DNA of 64,000 nt from positions 2,108,001-2,172,000 of the forward strand of contig CBDIDH010000001.1 in assembly GCA_965277595.1 (NCBI GenBank), read 5' to 3'. This stretch comes from CBDIDH01 sp965277595 (lineage in GTDB: Bacteria; Planctomycetota; Planctomycetia; Isosphaerales; Isosphaeraceae). Below, one piece after another: positions 1 through 7,934 of this stretch. The first letter of the stretch is position 1. Each line of letters opens with the position of its first letter. The translations under genes and the position numbers were made by a program. The notes beneath the pieces are model-generated. The model had not been told where the DNA came from. It saw only the letters and a list, made by a program, of their open reading frames with translations, and did not search any database.

Positions 1-179
1 TCGATTTGCAACGAATCGGGCATCGCCTTGCCGAACGCGGTACCCAGTTCGTTAAAACCCTGGCGAAAAGCCGCCTGCAGCTCGCCGCCAAGATAGTTGG
101 GGCGGGGCGTGATAAAATCCTTCACGGCCTTTCCGACGCGCTCGGAGACCGTATCCTGACGCTCACTCTCTTTCGCCAT
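1..179 (-). CDS. Partial hypothetical protein, cut by window edge
   Basis: Reading on the minus strand from ATG at 179 gives MAKESERQDTVSERVGKAVK and continues open for 59 codons to the window edge, so the C-terminus is missing. A purine-rich ribosome site (AAAGGAA) lies a few bases upstream. It begins 55 bases downstream of the coupling-protein stop on the same strand, so it is probably in the same transfer operon. The visible part is hydrophilic with no recognisable domain. Function unknown. Confidence 0.7.
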   Translation of the reverse strand, partial: MAKESERQDTVSERVGKAVKDFITPRPNYLGGELQAAFRQGFNELGTAFGKAMPDSLQI

Positions 180-234
180 CGATCGTTCCTTTCTTCAGAT
201 GAAGCCCGTCACCGCCCGGCCGGGACCATCCCGG

Positions 235-2196
235 TTAGCGGATCTGGATCAGAAAGCCGCTCTTGCCCGGCAGATCGTTCGATCGCCGGCGTTGCCGGGC
301 GGCAGGCGCCGTGTGCCGCCCCTCGTGCGCTGTGGGAGGCGGGTAGAGGGGAGGGGTAGAGGGCGCTGCGTAAGCCGGACCTTGCGGCGTGTCGCCGGGC
401 ACGGCGACCATCGGCGGCCGCCCCGCCACCGGTTGCGGCAGCACGGCGCCGAAGACCGCGATCATCAGCCCGGCAGCCAGCGTGAACACGGCGAGGATGC
501 CGCCGGTGACGCCCAGGCCCTTGCGCCGGCCGGTGAGGTAGCTGACGAATTCCGGGTCGAAGTAGCGGACCTGGCGGCCGAGAATGACCGGCAGGTTTTC
601 GTGGAAGATCAGGTTGAGATTCTTCGGAAGCGTCAGAATCTCTTCCGGCTTGAGCAGCCGGCGGGCGATGTCGGAGCGGTTGTGGTTGGTGCCGGTCGTG
701 CGGTTGCCGCCCGACGATTGCTGAGAGCCGCCGATCGGCATCGACGTGCTGGTCGAATCGCCTTCCGTCTCGATTTGGATGGTCATGTCGCCGATGCGTT
801 CGGAGACGGCTTTCGCCGTTTCCAACGAGCGGATACCGAAAAATTGTTCAGTGCCAAGATTTTCCTGGACCGTCGCCGCTTTGTCGCCAAAGCATGTCTT
901 CAGTTGCTCAATCGACTGGAAGAAGAACCACAGCCGCATGCCCATGCCACGCTTGAGCGTGACCGCATCCTCGATGGCGGCCATCGGGCCGATGTGCGCC
1001 ATCTCATCGAGCAGCCAGAGCACCGGGTTCTTCTCGGTCGCCTTGCCGGCAGTGATCGCCCGCATGATGGTGCCGATCCACATGCGTTGCAGCGCGGCGT
1101 GCGACACCAGGCGGTTAGCCGGCAGCACCAGGTAGACCGTCGCCGTCGCCGGCCCTTGCCGCAGGATCATCGGATCGAACGACGAGGTTGCGATGTTGCG
1201 CGCGACGGCCGGCGAATCGAACACCGTCATGTGGCGCGCGAATGTGGTGAGGACAGAGCCAAGCTCTTCCCCCACATGATGGGTGAGCTGGCCGCCCAGG
1301 CGTTTGATCACGCCGTCGCAGGCGTCCATCTGCTGCATGACCTCGATGGCGCGGGCAAAGGCCGCTTTCGACGAGGCAAGGCCGCAGACGTTGTGCAGGT
1401 GCCGCTCGCGCTTCTCCGGCTCGCAGCCGCAAATGTAGGCGATAAACGCTCGAAGCATCCGCTCGGCGGAATCGTCCCAATGCGGGTCTTTGGCGTCGGC
1501 CCGGCGCACGATCATCATGCTGGCCAATTCGCCGCAGGCGTCAACAAAATCGATGGCCGCCGGATCGATCGTGTCGAGAGGGTTGAGCGTGTCGGACGGC
1601 GGCGCGTTCGGCCCGCAGACGCCGAACGGATCGAGACGGATGATGCGATGCCCGAACGCTTTACGTCGTTTCGCCGTCAGCTCGTAAAGCTCGCCCTTCG
1701 GATCGGTGACGACGCAGTTGCCGGGGTAAGTGAGCAGGTTCGGCACCAGCACGCCGACGCCCTTGCCGGCCCCCGCCGGCGCGTAGGTCGCAATATGAAC
1801 ATGCTTGCGCAAGCGGATCATCGGTTCGGTGCGCCAGCGCCGGCCGTAAAACGCCGCCAGGAAAGAGAGGCAGGCGGCTTGCGAACTGATTCGCGGCGCG
1901 ATCAGGCCGATGGCCGCCCCCAGTTTCGACGGCGAATCGGGAAAGCTGCGGGCCAGCATCAGGCCCTGGCCGCCGAGCAGCCCGTGCTTTTCGAGCTGGC
2001 CCATCGATGCCGTAGTCGCGCTCCCATGCGACCAGGAGGAGCCGGAGCGGCGCACCCGCCGCGACACGGCCAGCGCCGCCACGGCCAGCCAAACGAACGG
2101 GTATTTCATGGTGATCAGGAACACGCCGCCGAGGGCGGCGGCGCAGCCCCCGGCAAAGATCAGCCGGCAGGGTTGGGCGTATAGTTTGGACAGCAA
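235..2196 (-). CDS. traG: Conjugal transfer coupling protein, VirD4/TraG family ATPase
   Basis: 653-residue type IV coupling protein, the inner-membrane ATPase that links the relaxosome to the mating-pair channel. Two hydrophobic segments occupy about residues 12-45. Walker A is APAGAGKGVG at about 139-148, in the GxGKG form typical of VirD4/TraG, and Walker B is PVLWLLDEMA at 391-400. The start is TTG at 2196 with a GAGG ribosome site. Unusually, a third hydrophobic segment lies near the C-terminus at about 562-585, followed by a proline-rich tail; most family members have only N-terminal membrane anchors. The family call is firm; the partner channel is not in this window. Confidence 0.93.
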   Translation of the reverse strand: MLSKLYAQPCRLIFAGGCAAALGGVFLITMKYPFVWLAVAALAVSRRVRRSGSSWSHGSATTASMGQLEKHGLLGGQGLMLARSFPDSPSKLGAAIGLIAPRISSQAACLSFLAAFYGRRWRTEPMIRLRKHVHIATYAPAGAGKGVGVLVPNLLTYPGNCVVTDPKGELYELTAKRRKAFGHRIIRLDPFGVCGPNAPPSDTLNPLDTIDPAAIDFVDACGELASMMIVRRADAKDPHWDDSAERMLRAFIAYICGCEPEKRERHLHNVCGLASSKAAFARAIEVMQQMDACDGVIKRLGGQLTHHVGEELGSVLTTFARHMTVFDSPAVARNIATSSFDPMILRQGPATATVYLVLPANRLVSHAALQRMWIGTIMRAITAGKATEKNPVLWLLDEMAHIGPMAAIEDAVTLKRGMGMRLWFFFQSIEQLKTCFGDKAATVQENLGTEQFFGIRSLETAKAVSERIGDMTIQIETEGDSTSTSMPIGGSQQSSGGNRTTGTNHNRSDIARRLLKPEEILTLPKNLNLIFHENLPVILGRQVRYFDPEFVSYLTGRRKGLGVTGGILAVFTLAAGLMIAVFGAVLPQPVAGRPPMVAVPGDTPQGPAYAAPSTPPLYPPPTAHEGRHTAPAARQRRRSNDLPGKSGFLIQIR

Positions 2197-2233
2197 CGAA
2201 GACCTCGCTTTCGGAAGCCAGAGGCAATGAAAA

Positions 2234-2263
2234 GCCCGGCCGGCGCCGTGAGACCGGCCGGGC
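2234..2263 (-). terminator. GC hairpin with T-run between small ORF and traG
   Basis: Perfect 10-bp stem (2234-2243 pairs with 2254-2263) with a 10-base loop. On the minus strand it is followed by TTTTC, so it could be a weak intrinsic terminator or attenuator between the 73-aa gene and traG. Confidence 0.55.
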
Positions 2264-2272
2264 GTAAGACGA

Positions 2273-2494
2273 TCAGTTGTCGGAAGGCCGGTAGAGGCGA
2301 TCGGTCAGATCGCCTTCGGCCTCGTACATGGCGTGCAGGATGGTGTAGAGCACGCGGCCGAATTGAACCGCTTTCGGCTCGGAGAGATTGAGCAGGTTGA
2401 CGATTTCCGCCGCCGCGCGCGATGCGTGGAAGTGCCGGGGGCCGTTGTCGCTCATCGAGACCTTGTCTGACAAGGGGCACCGCCTTTCGGTCAC
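2273..2494 (-). CDS. Small conserved-type plasmid protein, unknown
   Basis: 73-residue ORF starting at GTG 2494, whose GTGA overlaps the stop of the ParB-like gene, so it is translationally coupled. An alternative ATG at 2455 (MSDNGPRHFHASRAAAEIVN) has its own AAGG site five bases upstream and would give 60 residues. The protein is mixed alpha-helical by eye, with no membrane segment or motif I recognise. It sits between the ParB-like gene and traG in one minus-strand operon. Confidence 0.65.
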   Translation of the reverse strand: MTERRCPLSDKVSMSDNGPRHFHASRAAAEIVNLLNLSEPKAVQFGRVLYTILHAMYEAEGDLTDRLYRPSDN

Positions 2495-3336
2495 TTGAAC
2501 AGAAAGCGCCAGCCCTTCGGCTCCATGTGGGCGTTTTCCTTGCTGGTGATCCGCTCGATGATCGCCTTCAAATCCTTGCTCACCGAGGCGGCGTCATCGG
2601 CATCGGCGACGCTGAACGAAACGGTGCGACCGCCCAACCGCAGGCTGATCAGCTTCGGCTTGCCCCCGTTGCCCTTGCCGCCGGTCTTGAGCTGGCGGAT
2701 AAACAGCGCCACCTGATCGCGCGTCGGGGTTTTGCCATCCGGGCCAGGCGTTTCGGCAAAGGCGACGGCCTCGGCCATCGATTCCCGCGGCGCCGTCGCG
2801 ATCAGGTAGCGGATAGACTGGCCGATCAGCCCCGCCCTGGCCCGCAGCTCCCGCGGGATTCGTTTCTCGCCGAAGGCCCGGCTGAGCGTCGGCGGCGACA
2901 CGTTGAGCTGCTTGGCGGCTTCCGCCGCCGTGCTGCCGGTAATCTCCATCCAGCGCGCCGCCCGATCGGCAATTTCCTCGGGGGTCATGACGCGCCGGGA
3001 GAGGTTGTGCTGGAATGTCAGTTCTATACGCTCCTGTTCCGGCGCGAACCGGCCCAGATCGAAGGCCCAGAATGTCCGTCCGAGCAGCCGGCAGACCTGC
3101 AAGCGGCGGTTGCCCTCCAGGCACAGACGCTTGTTCTCAGGCAGATCGGGCGACGGGCAAACATAGCCGGGCACCAGCTGCTCGCGCAGGCGAATCGATT
3201 CCAGCAGATCGTCCAGCATCGCCGGGGTGTAAAGCGGGTTGCCGTCCGGCGTGACGATCAGATCAGGGTCGAATTTCAGCGGCACCAGCTCCGCCCGATC
3301 GGGCGGCGGGCTGGGAGGTTTCAATATGGGACTCAT
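2491..3336 (-). CDS. ParB/RepB/Spo0J-like partition or transfer regulator
   Basis: 281 residues from ATG 3336, chosen because AGGAG lies six bases upstream; the frame extends further up without a good site. The N-terminal half carries a ParB-type core with CLEGNRRLQVCRLL, like the GERRxRA box of ParB nuclease/CTPase domains. A helix-turn-helix follows (STAAEAAKQLNVSPPTLSRA). The C-terminal part is basic and glycine-lysine rich, suggesting DNA contact. No ParA gene is visible next to it, so it may be a lone ParB-like regulator rather than half of a partition pair. It heads the operon leading into traG. Confidence 0.8.
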   Translation of the reverse strand: MSPILKPPSPPPDRAELVPLKFDPDLIVTPDGNPLYTPAMLDDLLESIRLREQLVPGYVCPSPDLPENKRLCLEGNRRLQVCRLLGRTFWAFDLGRFAPEQERIELTFQHNLSRRVMTPEEIADRAARWMEITGSTAAEAAKQLNVSPPTLSRAFGEKRIPRELRARAGLIGQSIRYLIATAPRESMAEAVAFAETPGPDGKTPTRDQVALFIRQLKTGGKGNGGKPKLISLRLGGRTVSFSVADADDAASVSKDLKAIIERITSKENAHMEPKGWRFLFK

Positions 3337-3538
3337 GGCAGCTCCTGGCACATCGTGCCCGGCCGGTTGGAAGTCAATAGCGTGCGGCACCGGCCCGGCC
3401 GCAGCGGTCGGAAACAGGACAAACCACATTCACCCGCAACCCGGCCCGCGGCGAATCCGGCGCGACGGGCTCAATCATCCGGCGGTAGGAATCAGGGTTT
3501 GTTTAGGGCGGGTTCAGGCGAGGCGATTCGGAAGGGCA

Positions 3539-3557
3539 GGCGGGCATCCTGCCCGCC
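3539..3557. terminator. GGCGGGCA hairpin between two minus-strand genes
   Basis: Perfect 8-bp stem with a TCC loop, no T-run. It lies between the end of the 298-aa gene (3582) and the ParB-like gene start (3336). It resembles the hairpins at 18122, 18564 and 18917 in stem sequence. The remaining bases 3337-3538 show no gene. Confidence 0.45.
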
Positions 3558-3581
3558 CATCCATCCGAGTAAGGTTTGCGG

Positions 3582-4478
3582 TCAGAGCCCGAGGCGGCGC
3601 TTGATCACGCCGAGGGCGATCGGCCCGGCCCCGCCCGCGACTTTCTCCAGCAGCCCGGTTTTCTGGAGCCAGTAGAGCAAGGCCGCCACCGTACCGGTGA
3701 TGCCGAGCAGGGTGAGGCCGATCATCCAGATCGCCGTGTGAGCCACCGTTGCCGTGGCCTGAACCGCCGGTTTGACCACATGCTGGGCCACCGGCGTAAC
3801 GACGTGCTCAGCCACCGTGTTCGTGAGATCGTTGGTGCCGGCGAGAAACGGTTCCGGATTGGCCAGGAACGCCGTCAGCGCGGCGCCGCCGGCCAGCGTC
3901 GCCTTGTGCTTCCAGATGAATTCCATCGCCGGATCGCCGTTCTTGGCAACCACCTTCATCAGCTCGGGCAGGCGGCTGGCGCCGTCATCGGCCAGCATCG
4001 CCAGGCGGCGGCCGTTTCGCGTGCCGACGGCCCCCAGGGCCTGAACCGCGTCGCCGCCCAGCTTCTCCAGCATCGGAGCGGCGATGCCCTGGTGCTTGAT
4101 CATCACTTCGGCGGCATCGTCGCCGAAGCGGGTGAACAGCATCATGCCCTGGCGGTTGCCCAAGAGATGCGCCGCGTCATCGCCGTGCTTGGTCAGGAAC
4201 CGCATCGCACGCGGCGCGTTCTTCCCGGCATCGTCGGCCAGGCTCAGCGCCTTCGGGCCGATGCGCCTGACCGCAGACAGCACGTCATCGCCGTGGCGGG
4301 CGGCGGCGGAAGCGATCCGCCCCGCCAGCCGCTCGGCTCCTTCCTCCGCCACCTCGCGGCCGAATTTCTTCACGAGCTGCTCCATCAGCTCACCGCCCGC
4401 CTTGGTGAACAGGTCGGCGCGGGCAGCCTGCGCCAGTGTGACGGCCAGCATTGCCGCCAGCAGAAGCCGGGGTTTCAT
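3582..4478 (-). CDS. Exported membrane-anchored protein with GDDA repeats, unknown
   Basis: 298 residues from ATG 4478, which overlaps the upstream gene's stop as ATGA; the frame is open further upstream but that part is the other gene's territory. A signal peptide is clear (MKPRLLLAAMLAVTLAQAARA). The middle is alanine-rich with recurring segments ending in HGDDAAHL, FGDDAAEV and LGGDAVQAL, suggesting a helical repeat of about 25-30 residues. Near the C-terminus is a hydrophobic span (AIWMIGLTLLGITGTVAALL) followed by a basic tail, so it is probably held in the inner membrane with most of the chain in the periplasm. A role in mating-pair structure is only a guess from its neighbours. Confidence 0.75.
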   Translation of the reverse strand: MKPRLLLAAMLAVTLAQAARADLFTKAGGELMEQLVKKFGREVAEEGAERLAGRIASAAARHGDDVLSAVRRIGPKALSLADDAGKNAPRAMRFLTKHGDDAAHLLGNRQGMMLFTRFGDDAAEVMIKHQGIAAPMLEKLGGDAVQALGAVGTRNGRRLAMLADDGASRLPELMKVVAKNGDPAMEFIWKHKATLAGGAALTAFLANPEPFLAGTNDLTNTVAEHVVTPVAQHVVKPAVQATATVAHTAIWMIGLTLLGITGTVAALLYWLQKTGLLEKVAGGAGPIALGVIKRRLGL

Positions 4479-5665
4479 CGCGAGTTGCCTCCGAAAATCC
4501 GGATGATTTCGTTGGTGAAGTAGATGTACCCGGCCGGATCGTGGGTTTCCAGGTCCGTCGGAAGCGGCATATTGGACGGGACGAACGTGGCGGTCGCGGG
4601 CTCGACGCCGAGATTCAGTTTGCTGAGCACTGAGCGCCATTGGGCGGTGCGTTCGGCGTGCTTTTCGGCGAGCCTGCACCGCAGGCCGAGATTGGCGTTC
4701 ATCCGCATGACGCCCGACGCATGACGGGCCGCTTCGCGGACCGTCGTGTTGGGATGCCGGTCACGCAGGACGCACAGGGTGGCGTAGTCTGCTAGGGCGC
4801 TGGCGTCACCCTCGACGATGAGGTTGCGCATCTTGTGGATCGAGGCCGTGAGTTTGACGGCCAATTTCTTCTCGGGGTCATAACCCGCCTGAGCGATCGC
4901 CGCGTCGAGTGCCTTATCCACGGCAAAGCCGGCGGCCAGATCGACACCGAATTTCGTGAGACCCCCCTGGTCGGGCGGCATGATCTGATCGCCGAGCTTG
5001 TCGCCCAGCACCCAGGAGATGGCAAACTTGGTGACCGCAACCACCAGGTATTCGGTAGCCTGATCGATGGCGGCGGTGATCAGCGCGTCATTCTGGTCGG
5101 CCACCTTCAGCTCGCCGCCGGCGCCGGGCGCCGTGCTGACGAAATTGAAGGCGCCGTCTTCGAGGTCGGCGCGAATATCCACCAGCAGCCTTCCTTCCAA
5201 CGCCTTCGCCTCGGCCAGCCAGCCGAAGGCAACGGCGTCGATCTCGCCCCGCAGCTGGTCCGGCGTGAAGACGTGGTTGCCGAACGCTTCCTTGACGAAT
5301 TCCGGGAACGGCGTCGGGGCGGGCACCAGCTTCGGGTCAACCAAATCGAGCAGCCCCTTGAAGGCGGTCTGGGCCAGCGTGCCCGCCATCTGAAGCTGGC
5401 CGTCGCTGACCACCGCCTTGGCGAACGCCGGGACACCCTCCGTGCGCTTGTCGAAGAAGGCGTCGAGCTTGGCGATCTGCGCCGCGATCGCCGCCTGCGA
5501 ATCGCGTTCGGCTTTTTCCAGGTGGGCCGACACCTTGCGCGATTGGCTGTCGCCCGCAGGCGACTGAGCCGATGCCGGCTGCCCAAGCAGCCCCAGGATC
5601 ATGGCGAGCGCGCACGCCACGCCGACGGCGAAACGAAGGGACTTCTCTTCAAACTTGCGGATCAT
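4475..5665 (-). CDS. Exported protein, unknown, transfer-operon member
   Basis: 396 residues from ATG 5665 (MIRKFEEKSLRFAVGVACAL), preceded at some distance by AAAGG; an in-frame TTG at 5689 with GGGAG upstream is the alternative start. The N-terminus is a long signal peptide ending near PASAQ. The mature part is helical and charged, without a recognised catalytic motif. It is translationally coupled (ATGA) to the next exported protein, and the two probably act together in the envelope. I cannot name the family. Confidence 0.75.
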   Translation of the reverse strand: MIRKFEEKSLRFAVGVACALAMILGLLGQPASAQSPAGDSQSRKVSAHLEKAERDSQAAIAAQIAKLDAFFDKRTEGVPAFAKAVVSDGQLQMAGTLAQTAFKGLLDLVDPKLVPAPTPFPEFVKEAFGNHVFTPDQLRGEIDAVAFGWLAEAKALEGRLLVDIRADLEDGAFNFVSTAPGAGGELKVADQNDALITAAIDQATEYLVVAVTKFAISWVLGDKLGDQIMPPDQGGLTKFGVDLAAGFAVDKALDAAIAQAGYDPEKKLAVKLTASIHKMRNLIVEGDASALADYATLCVLRDRHPNTTVREAARHASGVMRMNANLGLRCRLAEKHAERTAQWRSVLSKLNLGVEPATATFVPSNMPLPTDLETHDPAGYIYFTNEIIRIFGGNSR

Positions 5666-5741
5666 AAAACACGTACCTTTCGGTGGCAAAAGACTCCCTG
5701 ACCAAACAGATGGGCAGGGGAAAACGGAACCAGCGAGTCAT

Positions 5742-5768
5742 CCGGCTGCGTCACCACGACGCAGCCGG
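5742..5768. terminator. 11-bp stem hairpin between lipoprotein-like and exported genes
   Basis: Perfect stem 5742-5752 with 5758-5768 and a five-base loop, in the gap between two minus-strand genes. No T-run follows on either strand, so it is more likely an RNA-processing or stability hairpin than a strong terminator. Confidence 0.45.
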
Positions 5769-5793
5769 AAGGGGGGAGGATTGCAAACCCGGA

Positions 5794-6105
5794 TCACCGG
5801 GCCGGGATGCCGAAGGGGTAAGCGACCGTGGTGGCCTGAGCTGGGTAATGCGGCTGGAAGGGGCACGTCCCCCCGTGCTGCATCTGCCACTCCCAATGCC
5901 GCCGCCACTCGTTCTCTTCGCGGGTGTTGGCCATGCTGTGCAGATCATGGACGGCGCTGATGACGGGGGCCGCCGCGAGGCCGATCTCCAGCATCGGCTC
6001 GAAGGCGACGATCTCCGCCCCGCAGCCGATCGGCCCGCAGGCCAGGGCGACGAGGAGGAGCAGAACCAGGAAGAACCGAAGGTGCGAATCCCGAAGCTTT
6101 CTCAA
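5794..6105 (-). CDS. Small lipoprotein-like exported protein
   Basis: 103 residues from TTG 6105, chosen for the AAAGGA site about seven bases upstream. The N-terminus is basic then strongly hydrophobic (MRKLRDSHLRFFLVLLLLVA), ending in LACG, which could be a non-ideal lipobox; a second Cys follows soon after. The rest has conserved-looking aromatic residues (EWRRHWEWQMQHGG). It precedes the two exported proteins on the same strand and may be the small lipoprotein of a conjugation apparatus, but no family is recognised. Confidence 0.6.
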   Translation of the reverse strand: MRKLRDSHLRFFLVLLLLVALACGPIGCGAEIVAFEPMLEIGLAAAPVISAVHDLHSMANTREENEWRRHWEWQMQHGGTCPFQPHYPAQATTVAYPFGIPAR

Positions 6106-6151
6106 CGAACTTTCCTTTCAGTGAAAGTCACCCGGTCGAAACCAGGTAGCA

Positions 6152-6202
6152 CGCGCGGCACCGGGCCAGCCGCGCGGTGGTTCGTCATGCCCGCCAGCCG
6201 GG
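6152..6202. repeat. Two adjacent GC hairpins in an intergenic gap
   Basis: 7-bp stem 6152-6158 with 6170-6176, then a second small hairpin 6188-6202 (GCCCG arms). They occupy the gap between the genes ending at 6258 and starting at 6105 on the minus strand. Confidence 0.35.
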
Positions 6203-6257
6203 CAGGAGTTCATAAAGAAGCGCCTCTGTGTGGCAGCAGCAGTTGCCCCAGGCGCGC

Positions 6258-6503
6258 TCATTCGGCAGCTGGAACGGTTCCAGCCTTTTGTTTGGCCATC
6301 GCCACCCCTCGCAGGGCAAAATAGGTGGCATCCAGCAACAGCGTAGGGTTTCGGTCATCGGCGGAGCGATTGGCCGAGACAGTGGCTTCCGCCACCTTTG
6401 AACAGTTACTTTCCGGGATTGGCTGGAAGCCGTTTCCCTCTTCATGGAGAATGGACGTCGCGGACGGAAACGGCCGGCGTGCGTACTCAGCCGGGCCAGG
6501 CAT
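6258..6503 (-). CDS. Small unknown protein starting inside a direct repeat
   Basis: 81 residues from ATG 6503. The start is set by GGAGG seven bases upstream, which itself is part of a repeated block. The protein begins MPGPAEYARRPFPSA and has a helical segment NPTLLLDATYFALRGVAMAK near the end. Small proteins with a similar layout occur in Pseudomonas-type genomes, but I cannot assign a family. The frame continues upstream of the ATG without a better start. Confidence 0.5.
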   Translation of the reverse strand: MPGPAEYARRPFPSATSILHEEGNGFQPIPESNCSKVAEATVSANRSADDRNPTLLLDATYFALRGVAMAKQKAGTVPAAE

Positions 6504-6701
6504 GTGAAATCCTCCCTTTACGTGAACGGCGTGAACGACGTGAAGGTAAGGTTTCCTCTGCCTAGTTTCGCGTTTCTGCGAGTAACGCAGAACAGGCGCG
6601 AGAGTGCTCAGCAACGCCAGCCATGTGAAATCCTCCTTTCACGTGAACGACGTGAAATTAAGGCTTTCATGGGCGGGCTTCGCGTTTCCGCAAGTAACGC
6701 A
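6501..6701. repeat. Direct repeat pair with short iterons and ribosome-site block
   Basis: Two related units, 6501-6589 and 6622-6701, about 121 bases apart. Each begins with catgtgaaatcctcc (on the minus strand a GGAGG site plus ATG), continues into two or three copies of a 9-mer cgtgaacgR, and ends with tttcKgcRagtaacgca. The first unit supplies the start of the 81-aa gene and the second the start of a 20-codon ORF. It looks like a duplicated leader or operator region. Confidence 0.65.
6562..6624 (-). pseudogene. Truncated duplicate of the 81-aa gene start
   Basis: 20-codon ORF beginning MAGVAEHSRA behind a GGAGG site identical in arrangement to that of the 81-aa gene (which begins MPGPAEYARR). 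It probably arose by duplication of the 5' end of that gene. It could be a leader peptide instead. Confidence 0.3.
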
Positions 6702-6770
6702 TGAAATCTACGGCCAGGCGTTTTCCCGAAACGATTCGCAAGCTATAATGAGGAGGAAACTTAGGGCGAA

Positions 6771-7070
6771 TCAGGCGGGATCGCGGCCACCCGGTTTGCG
6801 ATTGACGTCGGGATGATCGGGATTCTGAGGGCCAATGCGGCGGTTTGGGCCGTGCTCGGACGCCGATGCGTCGTTTGTCGGCTCCTCGGCCGGTTCGGTA
6901 GGATTTCGGTTCCTGAAGTGTTCAGCCCACTCTTCCCGATCCCGACGCATGTCCGTCGGCAAGGGTAACTCGCCGTCTGGGTATTCACCCGTCGCTCTAG
7001 CTTTTAGCAATTCGCTAATCGCAGGATGGATTTTTGGGGCATCCTTGGCAGGCTTAGATTCATCATTCAT
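6771..7070 (-). CDS. Small hydrophilic protein with ARATGEYPDGE domain
   Basis: 99 residues from ATG 7070. The first 45 residues contain SELLKARATGEYPDGELPLP then MRRDREEW, nearly the same as the N-terminus of the protein at 7934-8410 (DFLKARATGEYPDGEIPLP, MLEDREEW). The C-terminal half is charged and proline-rich, with no membrane segment. The two paralogues flank the gene at 7122 in opposite orientations, with an AT-rich divergent promoter region between 7071 and 7121. Function unknown. Confidence 0.65.
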   Translation of the reverse strand: MNDESKPAKDAPKIHPAISELLKARATGEYPDGELPLPTDMRRDREEWAEHFRNRNPTEPAEEPTNDASASEHGPNRRIGPQNPDHPDVNRKPGGRDPA

Positions 7071-7121
7071 GCTGGTGGCATTGCAAATTAATTTTAATTA
7101 TAATTACACTAATTTATATTT
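7071..7121. promoter_or_regulatory. AT-rich divergent promoter region
   Basis: A strongly AT-rich stretch (attaattttaattataatta) in GC-rich surroundings lies between divergent genes at 7070 (minus) and 7122 (plus). A TATAAT-like hexamer is present for the plus strand; no ribosome site precedes ATG 7122. Confidence 0.4.
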
Positions 7122-7934
7122 ATGGGCAAGCCTTTAAACGACGAGGAGCAAGCCGCAAGGCTACGGGTCGAACTTGGGCAATACCTCGAACCGCGCGGCT
7201 TGGACCTCGATGATTTTGCCGCTCAAATACGGGATTATTTTAAATCCAGCTTGGAGCATCATGACCGCTTGGTCTACCGAAATGCCCTCGCCGGGTGCCT
7301 GAACCTGGATATGGCCAGGGAGAAAGACCGCGATACACTCTGGAAAACGGTCGCAGGCCAGCATGAGATAGCTCGAAAGGTACGCGGGCAATGGCTGACC
7401 GGGGAAATCGACCCACCGAGGGAATTGTTAAAACAGTCCTTGCTCCAACTCGTATGTCCTGGGGTAGAATCGCAGTTGGCTGCCCTCTTCGACCTGGCCG
7501 CACCCGTGCGAATGGGCATAGCTCGTACGCTGACTTACATCCAGGTGTTCCCGTCCAGGGAGTCGGTAAACGTAGATTTGTTGAACAAGCACGCATCAGC
7601 CGAATTGCGGAAGTGCTGGGCTATGCTGCGGAGGCACGTTTACTACCGCACGCCGGCAAAGAAGCCGCGGCGAAACCTTAATCAGCATGCTCTCGATTGT
7701 GTGCGCGAGATGTTCGGAACGCTTTTTTGGATTGAACCCAACAAGCTTGGTGATGTGATGCAGAGTGTCGAGGCGGATAGAACCGGTGAGCATCCATTAT
7801 TTTGGCACTACTTCATGTTCAAATTTGCGACATTTGCCGACATCGCATCTACGAATAGAGCTAAAGGCAATCCTTACAGGTGGATTTGGGACGACGGCCA
7901 CCCGCGTTTTAACGAGATTTGGGGGATCAATTAA
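7122..7934 (+). CDS. Unknown protein flanked by paralogous small genes
   Basis: 270 residues starting MGKPLNDEEQAARLRVEL. It is soluble, helix-rich and has no P-loop, zinc or nuclease motif I can recognise. It has several aromatic positions toward the end (HPLFWHYFMFKFATFADIAS). Its stop overlaps the next ATG (TAATG), so it is co-transcribed with the membrane protein at 7934. Lower GC than the transfer genes suggests separate acquisition. Its position beside a paralogous pair suggests an accessory cargo cassette, possibly defence, but there is no direct evidence. Confidence 0.7.
   Translation: MGKPLNDEEQAARLRVELGQYLEPRGLDLDDFAAQIRDYFKSSLEHHDRLVYRNALAGCLNLDMAREKDRDTLWKTVAGQHEIARKVRGQWLTGEIDPPRELLKQSLLQLVCPGVESQLAALFDLAAPVRMGIARTLTYIQVFPSRESVNVDLLNKHASAELRKCWAMLRRHVYYRTPAKKPRRNLNQHALDCVREMFGTLFWIEPNKLGDVMQSVEADRTGEHPLFWHYFMFKFATFADIASTNRAKGNPYRWIWDDGHPRFNEIWGIN

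Noticed and set aside
199..2184. Long plus-strand open frame of 661 codons opposite traG
   Set aside because: It is the antisense shadow of traG; composition is Arg/Ala/His-rich with no motif and no ribosome site.
6185..6445. 86-codon minus-strand frame overlapping the 81-aa gene
   Set aside because: No ribosome site; the other frame starts after GGAGG in a repeated leader.
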